Shown: positions 12,943-22,056, numbered from the stretch's first letter. The stretch: 41,182 nt of DNA from Desulfurellaceae bacterium bin18 (GCA_002238415.1 MPMI01000045.1:1-41182), one strand, 5' to 3'. Program-made: numbers and translations. The notes: generated by a model not told the origin, from the sequence alone.

Positions 12943-13769
12943 GCTCAACAATGAAGGTCTCGGTTGTCATTCTGGCCTGGAATTCCGCGTCTACGATTGA
13001 GGCCTGTCTGGCTTCGCTGCCTGCCGGTTTGACGGCCAGCCACGAGGTGATTGTGGTGGATAACGGCTCGCAGGATCAGACGGTGTCGTTATTGAGGGAC
13101 GGCTTCCCTCGCGTCCGTATTATTGCGAATCGGAAAAACCGTGGGGTTGCACCGGCGCGGAATCAGGGCATCCGGTACGCGCAGGGAGAATACATCCTCA
13201 TCCTGGATGACGATACGATTGTGCATCCGACCGCGTTGGATCAGCTTGTCCGGTTGCTTGACTCCAGGCCGGAGATCGGCCTGTGCGGGCCCAAACTCGT
13301 TGATGTCGAGGGGCAACTGTGTCTGTCGTGCCGTTTGTTTCCGACCCTCCTGGACAAGCTCGGACGCCGTTTTCCGTCCGCGCTCACGCGCCGGGCTGCC
13401 CGGCGGGCCGAGTTGGCGGACTGGGCGCACGATACGCTCCGGCCGGTGGACTATATGATTGGCGCCTGCCAACTCATCCGCCGGCGGGCGCTGGATGAGG
13501 TCGGCCTGCTGGACGAACGGATTTTTTACGGTCCGGAAGATGTTGATCTGTGTCTGCGCATGCAGCAGGCGGGTTGGCAGGTGGTCTACCAGCCGGCCGC
13601 GGTGGTGACGCACGCCGAGCAGCGCATCGCCCGCTCCGCGTTCTCGCGCCTGGGCTGGAAACATCTGCGCGGTCTTGCCTACTACTTTTGGAAGCATCGG
13701 TATATAGTCTCTCGTCGGGCGCTGTACGCGCGATTTCCAAACGCCCCGAGGCAGAGCGATACACTGTGA
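12939..13769 (+). CDS. GT2-family glycosyltransferase (rhamnosyltransferase-like)
   Basis: From the ATG at 12939 (overlapping the previous stop as ATGA) the protein is 276 residues: VSVVILAWNSASTIEACLAS, VIVVDNGSQDQTV, then NRKNRGVAPARNQGIRYAQG. The catalytic metal site is ILDDDTIVHP, and the acceptor motif is FYGPEDVDLCLRMQQAG. This arrangement is that of WbbL-type inverting GT2 enzymes, which commonly add rhamnose in O-antigen or capsule synthesis; the sugar itself cannot be proven. It is translationally coupled to the gene on each side. Confidence 0.85.
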   Translation: MSSTMKVSVVILAWNSASTIEACLASLPAGLTASHEVIVVDNGSQDQTVSLLRDGFPRVRIIANRKNRGVAPARNQGIRYAQGEYILILDDDTIVHPTALDQLVRLLDSRPEIGLCGPKLVDVEGQLCLSCRLFPTLLDKLGRRFPSALTRRAARRAELADWAHDTLRPVDYMIGACQLIRRRALDEVGLLDERIFYGPEDVDLCLRMQQAGWQVVYQPAAVVTHAEQRIARSAFSRLGWKHLRGLAYYFWKHRYIVSRRALYARFPNAPRQSDTL

Positions 13770-15208
13770 AACCCGCACCCCCGTCCGGAACGCAAGGACG
13801 ATCTCCCCGAAGAAACGATCAGACCGTTCTGCTGCTGGTGCTGGTCGACCTGGTGTGGGCCGGCATTGCGTATGGGAGCGCCTTTTCCCTGCGCGTCTAT
13901 CTGCCTTTTCCCCTGACGGCGGATTTCCTGCCGGCCTCGCGTCTCACCGAGGTTGCCCATCCTCTGCTTTTCCTCCTGGGAACGCAGGTGGTACTGCTCT
14001 ATTTCTTCGGCTTGTACGACCAGCATTCCCTGCACCAGCGTGTCCGGTTGGTGACGCGGGTGGCGATGGCCCTCGGCATCCAACTGCTGGCCACTGCGGC
14101 CTGGTATTTCTTTCGCGGTGACCTGTCCTTCCCGCGCTCCGTGCTGGTGGCCTTTTGGGCGTTTAACACCCTTGGCATTGTTGGCGTACGACTCTGGACG
14201 GAGCATCGCCTCGGACACGCCAGTCCGGTGCGCGTCCTGCTGATCGGTCTGGCGCAGGATGTGCGGATGTTTCTCTCCAGTCTGACGGACCTCCGCCCGT
14301 CTCCCGGCCTCGAGGTGGTTGGCGCAATCGGGTTGGAGGAGCCCGCCTGTCAGACACAGGAAGAGAGGGATATCCCGTGGCTGGGCAGGCTGGACAGTCT
14401 GCCCCAGGTCCTCGAACGGGTCGAGATCGATGAGGTCATTCTCCTGTCGTCGGCCAGCTGGAAAGATACGTTTGTTGACCGGCTGTTGAATCTGCCGACC
14501 GGTCACCTGGCGGCTGAGCGGCCGCGCGTCCTGGTGGTGCCCTCCGTGTACGACATTCTGGTGGGACGGGTTTCGTCCCTGCGTCTGCACGATGTGCCCC
14601 TGGTCGAGGTGCTGAAAAATCCGCGGGAAGAGCTGGCCTTTATGGTAAAAAGTATCAGCGATCGTCTGATTGCCGGCGTCCTGCTGGTCCTGTGTTTGCC
14701 GTTGGTGTGTGTGGCCGCCTGCCTGGTCAAGCTCTCGTCGTCAGGACCGATGCTGTACCGGCAGCGTCGGGTGGGGCGGCATGGAAAAGAGTTCATCCTG
14801 TATAAACTGCGCACCATGGTCCATGGGGCCGAGGCCCGGACCGGACCGGTGCTGGCGCGCTCGGACGACAGCCGGGTGACGCCGGTCGGGCGCCTGTTGC
14901 GGGCCAGCCGGATTGACGAAATCCCGCAGCTTTTCAATGTGCTCAACGGGTCCATGAGTCTGGTTGGTCCCCGCCCGGAGCGGCCCGAGTTTGTGGCCGA
15001 GTTTCAACAGACGGTTCCCGGTTACGCGGAACGCCTGCAGGTCAAGCCGGGTCTGACCGGCCTGGCCCAGGTCAACGGCGAATACCACACGACACCCGAG
15101 TACAAGCTGAAATACGACCTGGCCTATATCTATAACTATTCGCTGTGGCTGGACGTCCGCGTCTTGACGGAAACGGTCAAGGTCATCCTGACCAGGCGGG
15201 GTGTATAG
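13766..15208 (+). CDS. Polyprenyl-phosphate glycosyl-1-phosphate transferase (WbaP/WcaJ type)
   Basis: The GTG at 13766 overlaps the previous stop (GTGA), giving a 480-residue protein. Four N-terminal membrane helices (VLLLVLVDLVWAGIAYGSAF and on) lead to a Rossmann-like regulatory domain (VRVLLIGLAQDVRMFLSSL), a fifth helix (LIAGVLLVLCLPLVCVAAC) and the catalytic domain with its hallmarks YRQRRVGRHGKEFILYKLRTM, LLRASRIDEIPQLFNVLNG and SLVGPRPERPEFV. It starts repeat-unit synthesis by moving a sugar-1-phosphate onto undecaprenyl phosphate at the inner membrane. Its presence shows that the operon makes a lipid-linked, polymerised glycan. Confidence 0.92.
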   Translation: MKPAPPSGTQGRSPRRNDQTVLLLVLVDLVWAGIAYGSAFSLRVYLPFPLTADFLPASRLTEVAHPLLFLLGTQVVLLYFFGLYDQHSLHQRVRLVTRVAMALGIQLLATAAWYFFRGDLSFPRSVLVAFWAFNTLGIVGVRLWTEHRLGHASPVRVLLIGLAQDVRMFLSSLTDLRPSPGLEVVGAIGLEEPACQTQEERDIPWLGRLDSLPQVLERVEIDEVILLSSASWKDTFVDRLLNLPTGHLAAERPRVLVVPSVYDILVGRVSSLRLHDVPLVEVLKNPREELAFMVKSISDRLIAGVLLVLCLPLVCVAACLVKLSSSGPMLYRQRRVGRHGKEFILYKLRTMVHGAEARTGPVLARSDDSRVTPVGRLLRASRIDEIPQLFNVLNGSMSLVGPRPERPEFVAEFQQTVPGYAERLQVKPGLTGLAQVNGEYHTTPEYKLKYDLAYIYNYSLWLDVRVLTETVKVILTRRGV

Positions 15209-16493
15209 GATTCGGATTGTGTCGGCCCTGATACAAGCCCAGCGCTGGGACGACTCTGTGCGGGTCGGCCTGCTCGTGCTGTTCTTTGCGAGCTGGAATT
15301 TACCCATCGCCCTGCAGCAAACCGCGCTGGGCTGTCTGCTGGCCTTCCTCGGCTATACGCTGTGGCGGACCCGCTGTCTGCCCCGCGTGCCGCTGTGGCA
15401 GCCCTTCCTCTTTTTCTTCGGTGCGCTCCTGGTCTCAACCGTTCTGAGCCCTGACCCGCTTCAGTCCTTCATCGGCTATCGGAAAATGTGGCTCATGGGT
15501 GGCTGTCTGGCGGTCTTTGTGCTCGTCCGCAACGGGCGGGAAGCAGAAAAACTGTTGATCGTTGCGCTCTGGGTGGCCGGCGCAGTTGCGGCCTACGGCA
15601 TTGTGCAGCACTTTACCGGGCTTGATCTGGCCAAAACCCTGGTCGGCAAGGAGTCCAACCTCGACCCATTCTGGTTTGGCCGCCAGGAAGGCTACCGGGT
15701 GAAAGGGCTGCATCCGTCCGGGATTACCTATGCCCATGCCTTGCTCTTTCCACTCTGCCTGATTACTGCCTGGGGATTGTCTCCCGGATTAGTACCACGG
15801 CAGCGTCTCCTGGCGGGTGTTGGCTGGGTGTGCATGCTGCTGGCCCTGTTTTTCTCTCTCACGCGCGGCGTCTGGATCGCCTACGGTGTGTCGCTGGTGA
15901 TGTATGGGCTGGTACAGGGCCGCCGCGCCGTGCTGGCCGTGATCGGGGGCGTGGCGGTGGGCGGTCTGCTCTTTGTCAGCGCCGGGCCGGGGGTGCGCGA
16001 ACGTGGATTCTCGCTCTTTGACCTTCAGGCCAATATCGGGCGCAGTCAGATCTGGCTGGCCAATATGGATATGATTAAAGAGCGCCCCCTGACCGGCTGG
16101 GGGTTTGGGAACTATAAGCAGTTTCGGGAGACTTTTTATCAGCGCTACCCCCAAGCGGATACCGATGCGCATGCGCACAATAATTTCCTCCAGATGTGGG
16201 TGGATGCCGGCCTGCTCGGTCTGGCGGCCTTTCTCTTCCTGGTCGGCTCGATTATCATGACGGGCTGGCGTGCCTATACGAGACAACGAACCGAGCCGCT
16301 CAGAAGCCTGACCCTGGGCTGCTGGCTCGGCCTGGTCGGTTTTCTGATTGGCGGCCTGACCCAGTATAACTGGGGTGATGCGGAAGTCGGGCTGGTGTGG
16401 TGGGCAACGGTGGGGCTGATGATGCGGATAGCACGTCTTGTTGAGGAGACGGACTCACGGGCCGTGTCAGAGGCAGCAGCCCCGCTCAGCTGA
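15201..16493 (+). CDS. O-antigen ligase/polymerase-family protein (Wzy_C/WaaL-like)
   Basis: The 430-residue protein has about 11-12 predicted membrane helices, a large periplasmic loop (residues ~140-175) and the Wzy_C core, seen in MDMIKERPLTGWGFGNYKQF and then DAHAHNNFLQMWVDAGLLG, where the His is the family's catalytic-type residue. It either polymerises repeat units or ligates glycan to a lipid or protein acceptor on the periplasmic face. The GTG at 15201 overlaps the previous gene by 8 nt; the GTG at 15219 is an alternative. No Wzx flippase or Wzz chain-length regulator is seen nearby; the ABC pair that follows is the only exporter. Confidence 0.85.
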   Translation: MYRIRIVSALIQAQRWDDSVRVGLLVLFFASWNLPIALQQTALGCLLAFLGYTLWRTRCLPRVPLWQPFLFFFGALLVSTVLSPDPLQSFIGYRKMWLMGGCLAVFVLVRNGREAEKLLIVALWVAGAVAAYGIVQHFTGLDLAKTLVGKESNLDPFWFGRQEGYRVKGLHPSGITYAHALLFPLCLITAWGLSPGLVPRQRLLAGVGWVCMLLALFFSLTRGVWIAYGVSLVMYGLVQGRRAVLAVIGGVAVGGLLFVSAGPGVRERGFSLFDLQANIGRSQIWLANMDMIKERPLTGWGFGNYKQFRETFYQRYPQADTDAHAHNNFLQMWVDAGLLGLAAFLFLVGSIIMTGWRAYTRQRTEPLRSLTLGCWLGLVGFLIGGLTQYNWGDAEVGLVWWATVGLMMRIARLVEETDSRAVSEAAAPLS

Positions 16494-16502
16494 GCGGAAC
16501 GC

Positions 16503-18290
16503 ATGCAACGTCTGTGGGGCTATATTTATCAATACCGCTATCGGTATATGCGTGGCATCGCCTGTCTGGTGACGACGGCGACCCTGGCCATGTCCATCCC
16601 GTGGCTGCTCAAGCAGGCGGTCGAGGGGATCGAGCACGGTCGGCCGGTCCGCGAGATTGTGTCTACGGTCCTGCTGATTATCGGCATTGCCCTGCTCCAG
16701 GGGATTGTCCGCTCCTTTTCGCGCTTTCTGATCTTCAACGTCGGGCGGGATATCGAGTACCAGCTCCGCAACGAGCTGTTTGCGCATTTGCAGACCCTGT
16801 CGCTGAGCTATTACCAGCGCCAGCCCATTGGTGACCTGATGTCGCGCCTGGTCAACGACGTGACCGCGGTGCGGCTGCTGCTCGGCCTGGGCATTATCAA
16901 CATCCTGAACACCCCCCTGTATTACGTGTATGCCATGGCGGCCATGCTGGCCATGGACCCGATCCTGACCCTGTTGGCGATTACTCCGTATCCCTTCATG
17001 TTTCTGGTGGTCAGAGCGATGAGCCGCCAGCTCATGGAGCGCACGCTCAACGTGCAGGCCGGCCTGGCCGATCTGTCGAGTCGTGTCCAGGAAAGCGTCA
17101 GCGGTATGCCGGTCATTCGTGCCTACGTGCGTGAGGCCTGGCAGAACCGCGTCTTTGGCGGGCTGAATGAGCGTTTCAAGACCGAGAATATTGCCCTGGC
17201 CCGCCTGCGCGGCCTGTTCCCGCCGCTGATGAAAGGCGTATCCGGAACGGGACTGCTGGTCGTGTTGTGGTACGGCGGCTCACAGGTCATTGCCGGCCAA
17301 CTCAGTTTGGGCGACCTGGTGGCGTTTATGGGCTATCTGCACCTGCTGGCCTGGCCGACCATGGCCATGGGCTGGCTGATCTCTCTGTATCAGCGCGGCA
17401 AGGTCGCCATGCAGCGGCTGGAGGTGATCTGGCAGACCCGGCCCGACCTCGTAGACGGCACGGGGAACGGTGCGAGCCGGAGTGCACCCCCGGTGCGCGG
17501 CGAGATTGGGTTTCGGCACGTGGATTTTGCCTATCCGGCCAGCGAGCAGAGACCGGACGGTGGCTTAGGCAACGGACGCTCGCCGGACAGGCGGACCGTA
17601 TTGCACGATATTACGTTTACGGTCCCGGCCGGAAAAACCGTCGCCATCGTCGGTCGTATGGGGGCGGGCAAGAGTAGCCTGGTCAATCTGCTGCCGCGTT
17701 TGTTCGACGTCACCCGCGGCGCCATCACCCTTGACGGACGCGATATTCGTCTCTTCTCACTGGCCGAGCTCCGGCGCTGTATCGGCTTTGTCCCCCAGGA
17801 CCCGTTTCTCTTTTCGGCCCGCATTCAGGACAATATTGCCTTTTCCCAACCCGAGGTGGACAGTGACGCCGCCCGCCGGGCGGCCGCCTTGGCCCGTGTT
17901 GACGCTGAGGTTGAAGATTTCCCCAAGGGCTATGAGACCGTCATTGGTGAGCGGGGGATGACGCTGTCGGGCGGGCAAAAGCAGCGCCTCACCCTGTCGC
18001 GGGCCCTGCTGGCCGACACGCCCATTATCGTTCTGGATGACGCGCTGTCCAGTGTCGATGCGACAACGGAGGGCGAGATCCTTCAGGCCCTGCGGACGAG
18101 CACCAAGGAAAAGACTGTGCTCATCATTTCGCACCGGGTGTCGGCCATACGGGACGCCGACCTCATCGTGGTCCTGGAGGCGGGGCGGGTCGTGGAGATG
18201 GGGACGCACACGGAGCTGGTCGAGCGGGGGGAGATGTATACGGAAATCTTTCAGGACCAGGCACTCGAAGAGGAACTGGCGGAACTGTGA
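16503..18290 (+). CDS. ABC exporter half-transporter with degenerate ATP site (MdlA-like)
   Basis: This 595-residue half-transporter has a six-helix membrane domain (~residues 15-300) and an ATPase domain (~330-595). Walker A is GRMGAGKS (384-391), the Q-loop VPQDPFLFSA, signature LSGGQ (488-492), Walker B IIVLDD (508-513) and H-loop ISHR (His544). The catalytic Glu after Walker B is replaced by Asp513, as in E. coli MdlA and other degenerate subunits of heterodimers. A 9-nt gap separates it from the ligase, and the following half-transporter overlaps it (GTGA). Substrate unknown; by position a lipid-linked glycan or lipid is plausible. Confidence 0.88.
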   Translation: MQRLWGYIYQYRYRYMRGIACLVTTATLAMSIPWLLKQAVEGIEHGRPVREIVSTVLLIIGIALLQGIVRSFSRFLIFNVGRDIEYQLRNELFAHLQTLSLSYYQRQPIGDLMSRLVNDVTAVRLLLGLGIINILNTPLYYVYAMAAMLAMDPILTLLAITPYPFMFLVVRAMSRQLMERTLNVQAGLADLSSRVQESVSGMPVIRAYVREAWQNRVFGGLNERFKTENIALARLRGLFPPLMKGVSGTGLLVVLWYGGSQVIAGQLSLGDLVAFMGYLHLLAWPTMAMGWLISLYQRGKVAMQRLEVIWQTRPDLVDGTGNGASRSAPPVRGEIGFRHVDFAYPASEQRPDGGLGNGRSPDRRTVLHDITFTVPAGKTVAIVGRMGAGKSSLVNLLPRLFDVTRGAITLDGRDIRLFSLAELRRCIGFVPQDPFLFSARIQDNIAFSQPEVDSDAARRAAALARVDAEVEDFPKGYETVIGERGMTLSGGQKQRLTLSRALLADTPIIVLDDALSSVDATTEGEILQALRTSTKEKTVLIISHRVSAIRDADLIVVLEAGRVVEMGTHTELVERGEMYTEIFQDQALEEELAEL

Positions 18291-20104
18291 ACACGGGACA
18301 ACACGAAGCGGCTCTCGACAAAACCTATGACCTGGCGCTGCTGCGTCGGCTGTGGAGCTATGTCCGGCCGTACCGCGCGACCTTTATTGTGGCGCTGGTC
18401 TGTCTGCCGCTGACCTCCGCCTGTCTGCTGGCCCAGCCGTATCTGCTCAAGCTGGGTATAGATTGGTATATCGAGCAGGGGGACACCGCGGGGCTGACGC
18501 GCATCGGGCTGCTCTTTGCCGCGGCCCTGCTGGGCGAGTTTCTTTTTTTCTACGTCCAGTTTCAGGCCACGATGCTGGTCGCCCAGCGCAGCCTGGCCGA
18601 TTTGCGGCGCGACCTGTTCAGCCACGTGCAGGAACTGCCGTCGAGCTTTTTTGAGCGTACGCCGGTCGGCCGCCTGGTCACCCGTCTGACGACGGATGTC
18701 GATGCCATTAACGACGCCTTCTCCGCCGGGACGCTGACCATCTTCATGGACATCCTGACCCTGGTGGGCATTGTCGTGATTATGCTGTCGATCGATTTTC
18801 ACCTGGCCGTCGTGACGCTGGCCCTGCTGCCCCCGTTGTTGCTCATCCTGAATTTTTTTCGGACCCGGACGCGCGTGACCTACCGGACCATCCGGGAACG
18901 CCTGGCGCGGATCAATGCCTTTCTGCAGGAAACCCTGTCCGGGATCATGGTCGTGCAGGTGTTTGCCCAGGAACGAAAAATGTTTGCCGAGTTTGAACAG
19001 CGCAATCGCGCCCACCGTGACGCCAACCACTTGTCCAATATCTATGAGGCCAGTCTGTTCTCCATTGTCGAGGCGCTGAGCGTCATCTCGATTGCGCTCA
19101 TGCTGTGGTATGGCGCGGGCCAGGTCGGCCAGGGCCTGGTCGCCCTGGGGACGCTGGTGGCTTTTATCGAATACCTGCAACGGTTCTTTGTCCCGATCCG
19201 GGAATTCAGTACAAAATACACCACCATGCAGACGGCCATGACCGCGGTTGAGCGTGTGTTTCAGTTGCTGGACACGCCGGTCACGCTGACCTCTCCGCCC
19301 GAGGGGTATCGGCCGCCCGAGGTGACGGGCCATATCGTATTTGACCACGTCTGGTTTGCGTACAACGAGCCGGAGTGGGTGCTGCGGGACGTGTCCTTTT
19401 CGGTCGCTCCCGGTGAGAGTATCGCCCTGGTCGGGGCGACCGGCGCGGGCAAGACCACGATCAGCAAGCTGCTCAACCGCTTTTACGATATTCAGCGCGG
19501 CAGTATCCTGGTGGACGGCGTGGACATTCGCGAGTGGGAACTCCACACTCTGCGCAGCCGGATTGGCGTGGTGTTGCAGGACGTCTTCCTGTTCGTAGGC
19601 GATGTGGCCACCAATCTGAGTCTGGGCCGGACCGACCTGACGCTGGACGATTTGCGGCACGCCGCGCAGCATGTGAATGCGGCGGGCTTTATTCGGGAAC
19701 TGCCGGGCGGCTACCACGAACACCTGCATGAGCGGGGCGCCAACCTGTCCGCCGGCCAGCGCCAACTCCTGTCGTTTGCCCGCGCCCTGGCCTATGACCC
19801 CGCCATCCTGGTCCTGGACGAAGCCACCTCCAGCGTCGACCCGGAGACTGAGGTGCTCATTCAGGATGCGCTGACCAAGCTGATGCGGAATCGGACCACG
19901 CTGGTGGTGGCGCATCGATTCTCAACCATCCAGAATGTCGATCGCATTATCGTCCTGCATAAGGGCCGGCTGCGGGAAGTCGGGACCCATCGGGCACTGA
20001 TGGCGCAGCGCGGCATTTACTGGCGCCTATACCAGTTGCAGTATACCCACACTACCGGCCCCTCACAGTCCCGCACGGACGGCCCTGTTCTGGAAGAACT
20101 CTAA
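18287..20104 (+). CDS. ABC exporter half-transporter, catalytic partner (MdlB-like)
   Basis: The GTG at 18287 overlaps the previous stop by 4 nt. The 605-residue protein has six membrane helices and an ATPase domain with intact Walker A GATGAGKTT (383-391), Walker B ILVLDE (507-512, catalytic Glu512) and His543. Its signature is LSAGQ rather than LSGGQ (487-491). In the expected head-to-tail dimer this weaker signature faces the Asp-bearing site of the partner, making that site degenerate, while the other site is consensus. This is the arrangement of MdlAB or TM287/288-type heterodimers. Last gene of the operon that starts at 11881. Confidence 0.9.
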   Translation: MNTGQHEAALDKTYDLALLRRLWSYVRPYRATFIVALVCLPLTSACLLAQPYLLKLGIDWYIEQGDTAGLTRIGLLFAAALLGEFLFFYVQFQATMLVAQRSLADLRRDLFSHVQELPSSFFERTPVGRLVTRLTTDVDAINDAFSAGTLTIFMDILTLVGIVVIMLSIDFHLAVVTLALLPPLLLILNFFRTRTRVTYRTIRERLARINAFLQETLSGIMVVQVFAQERKMFAEFEQRNRAHRDANHLSNIYEASLFSIVEALSVISIALMLWYGAGQVGQGLVALGTLVAFIEYLQRFFVPIREFSTKYTTMQTAMTAVERVFQLLDTPVTLTSPPEGYRPPEVTGHIVFDHVWFAYNEPEWVLRDVSFSVAPGESIALVGATGAGKTTISKLLNRFYDIQRGSILVDGVDIREWELHTLRSRIGVVLQDVFLFVGDVATNLSLGRTDLTLDDLRHAAQHVNAAGFIRELPGGYHEHLHERGANLSAGQRQLLSFARALAYDPAILVLDEATSSVDPETEVLIQDALTKLMRNRTTLVVAHRFSTIQNVDRIIVLHKGRLREVGTHRALMAQRGIYWRLYQLQYTHTTGPSQSRTDGPVLEEL

Positions 20105-20137
20105 CGAGGCGGCCATGCGCGTATGGTTTGGGGTCCT

Positions 20138-20251
20138 GAAATTCCGCTCCCTCTCCCCTGGAGGGAGAGCCCGTCCTGAGCCTGCTTCGACTTCGCTCCG
20201 CTACGCTCAGCATGAACGGAGTCGAAGGGGGTTGGGGTGAGGGGAAATTTC
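20138..20251. repeat. R-a variant with inverted ends, overlapping a start codon
   Basis: GAAATTCC at the left and GGAAATTTC at the right bracket gctccctctcccctggaggg, cgtcctgagcctgcttcgac and gttggggtgagggg. The central part has the 'cctgagc...gtcgaagg' sequence found again at 31887 and 41095. The GTG at 20237 used by the aminopeptidase frame lies inside the element. Confidence 0.75.
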
Positions 20252-21451
20252 AAACTGAGACGCTACCAAATATCGGCCCGCTCACTCATGTTTGCCTGCC
20301 TGTGCGTGCTGCCGGCCTGCTCGCCGTTATACATTCTGCAAGCCGGCTATGAAGAGGCAAAAATTCTGTGGTACCGCAAACCTATTGCCGACATCTTACA
20401 GGCACCCGACCGGCTCGACCTGCCCACCCAGGAAAAACTCCGGCTCGTCTTGCGGGTGCGGGCCTTTGCCGAGCAGGACCTCGGCTTTCGGGTTGGCGGG
20501 AGTTATGGCAGCCTGTCCGAACTTCCCTCGCCGCCAACCATTTATGTGGTCACCGCGGCCCACCGGACGCGTTTGGAAGCCTATACCTGGTGGTTCCCCA
20601 TTGTCGGTCCGTGCTCCGAGCAGGCCCTCGGCTTTGGGGTTGGCGGGAGTTATGGACGCCTGTCCGAACTTCCCTCGCCGCCAACCATTTATGTGGTCAC
20701 CGCGGCCCACCGGACGCGTTTGGAAGCCTATACCTGGTGGTTCCCGATTGTCGGTCGGGTCTCCTACAAGGGGTATTTTGACAGCGCGCAAGCAGACGCG
20801 GAAATCCGGCGTTTGGAGGCGCAGGGGTTTGACACCTATATGCGGACAGCGGCGGCCTTCAGCACCCTGGGCTGGTTTGCCGACCCGCTGCTGCCTCAAC
20901 TGTTGGGATATGACCGGGCCACTCTGGCCAATATCGTACTGCACGAGCTGTTTCACAATACGTTTTATCTGTCCGGACAGACGGCCTTCAACGAATCGCT
21001 GGCCAATTTTGCCGGGTATCGCGGCGCCATCGACTTTTTTACCACAGCGCACGGAGAGACCCATGCCCTGACCCGGCGCCTGCGAGCCACCTGGGAAAAG
21101 GAGTTGGCCGTTTCACATTTTCTCGAACAGGCCCGTCAGCGGTTGGGCGCGTTATACGCCTCGGAGTCGTCCGAGGCGGAAAAACTGGTACGGCGAAAAG
21201 ACTTGTTCACTCAGCTCCAGGAAGAATTTCGTCAACTGCCCGGGGCTGTTTCACAAACCTCGGACTTTGCCTCCGTTCAGCTCAATAACGCGGTCATCCT
21301 GCACTATCTGACCTATCTGCGAGACCTGAGCGTCTTCGAGCGGATGTACGAGCAGCACGACCGCGACCTGCGGCGGACGCTGGACACTATCACCGCCCTG
21401 GCCGAGGATGCGGAGCAGCCGTTTGAGGCGGTGAGAAAAACGTATTATTGA
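20237..21451 (+). CDS. PF10023-type aminopeptidase lipoprotein with an internal tandem duplication
   Basis: The 404-residue frame has a lipoprotein signal (KLRRYQISARSLMFACLCVL, lipobox ending LPAC, Cys28) and the metallopeptidase core of PF10023: FSTLGWFADPLLPQLLGYD, the zinc site HELFH (236-240) and third ligand Glu253 in FNESLANFAG. Catalytic residues are intact. Residues 79-127 and 128-176 are a near-exact tandem repeat, so the protein is 49 residues longer than expected (~355). The only good in-frame start that keeps basic residues before the hydrophobic stretch is the GTG at 20237 inside a repeat element; the ATG at 20288 would begin within the hydrophobic core. A cytosol-outside, membrane-bound peptidase. 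Confidence 0.82.
   Translation: MRGNFKLRRYQISARSLMFACLCVLPACSPLYILQAGYEEAKILWYRKPIADILQAPDRLDLPTQEKLRLVLRVRAFAEQDLGFRVGGSYGSLSELPSPPTIYVVTAAHRTRLEAYTWWFPIVGPCSEQALGFGVGGSYGRLSELPSPPTIYVVTAAHRTRLEAYTWWFPIVGRVSYKGYFDSAQADAEIRRLEAQGFDTYMRTAAAFSTLGWFADPLLPQLLGYDRATLANIVLHELFHNTFYLSGQTAFNESLANFAGYRGAIDFFTTAHGETHALTRRLRATWEKELAVSHFLEQARQRLGALYASESSEAEKLVRRKDLFTQLQEEFRQLPGAVSQTSDFASVQLNNAVILHYLTYLRDLSVFERMYEQHDRDLRRTLDTITALAEDAEQPFEAVRKTYY
20471..20764 (+). repeat. 147-bp in-frame tandem duplication
   Basis: Copy 1 (20471-20617) and copy 2 (20618-20764) differ at about 8 of 147 positions. The differences are at the edges, and 88 consecutive bases in the middle are identical. The unit encodes EQ(D/A)LGF(R/G)VGGSYG... 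to ...YTWWFPIVG, a segment present once in the family. Confidence 0.93.
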
Positions 21452-21570
21452 AGAATAATGATATTTTCAACACCTGACACAGGACGATGAAATAAAAGCT
21501 GCTGCTTGCTTTGAACTCTTTCAACGACTCCAGAGCGGAACGGAAACAGCGACGACGTGCGAGGCTTTTC

Positions 21571-21783
21571 TTATCGCTCCCCAGGGAGCATCCTTTCAAT
21601 CTCTTCCCTTGTCTCCCTCACCCGAATCACCCGAGTGGTGGTAGCGTCAGCCCGAACTATTTCGGCAGCCAAGGCAATGTGGCTACAGGCTGTCTCACTA
21701 TCGTCTTCTATCGCCACTATTTGTGCGAAGTTAATCCATATTTCTCTGTCCCTCGCATCATGTAATACAAGAAACTCAGCCAT
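21571..21783 (-). CDS. Small FlbD-like hypothetical protein
   Basis: From the ATG at 21783 (GAGGGG 6 nt upstream) the 70-residue protein reads MAEFLVLHDARDREIWINFA, then QIVAIEDDSETACSHIALAA and ends RVRETREEIERMLPGER. The pattern of an N-terminal strand (F-L-V-L-H), an (I/V)-x-x-(I/V)-E-x-D turn, and a C-terminal V-R-E-T-x-E-E-I helix resembles FlbD-like small proteins. No flagellar genes are nearby, so the flagellar meaning should not be assumed. The frame continues open upstream for 1.8 kb but this is the antisense shadow of the ATP-grasp gene. Confidence 0.6.
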   Translation of the reverse strand: MAEFLVLHDARDREIWINFAQIVAIEDDSETACSHIALAAEIVRADATTTRVIRVRETREEIERMLPGER

Positions 21784-22056
21784 GCTGCCCCTCTCGTGTT
21801 TTCCAGGGTGGTATCCTATCTGATACAGGGGTGCCGGGTCCAGCGGACTTGACCCTCGCCTCACGAGCTCGAACCGGGCTAAACTTGCGCACGCCAAGAG
21901 TGGTCTGTTCAAGGTGGAACTGATACACGTGGACGCAATCGCTGCTCTGCTGGTCGTGTTTGGGTTGCTGCGCTTTTTCGCGGGAGTCAAGGCGGAACGA
22001 GCCCGAGATGTTCTTCTGATTCCTGTTTTTTCGCCCCCAGAGGAGAAATTAAGTAC

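Noticed and set aside
18251..19915. 554-codon open frame antisense to the second ABC gene
   Set aside because: Gln/Arg/His-rich without any domain pattern; a shadow of GC-rich coding DNA.
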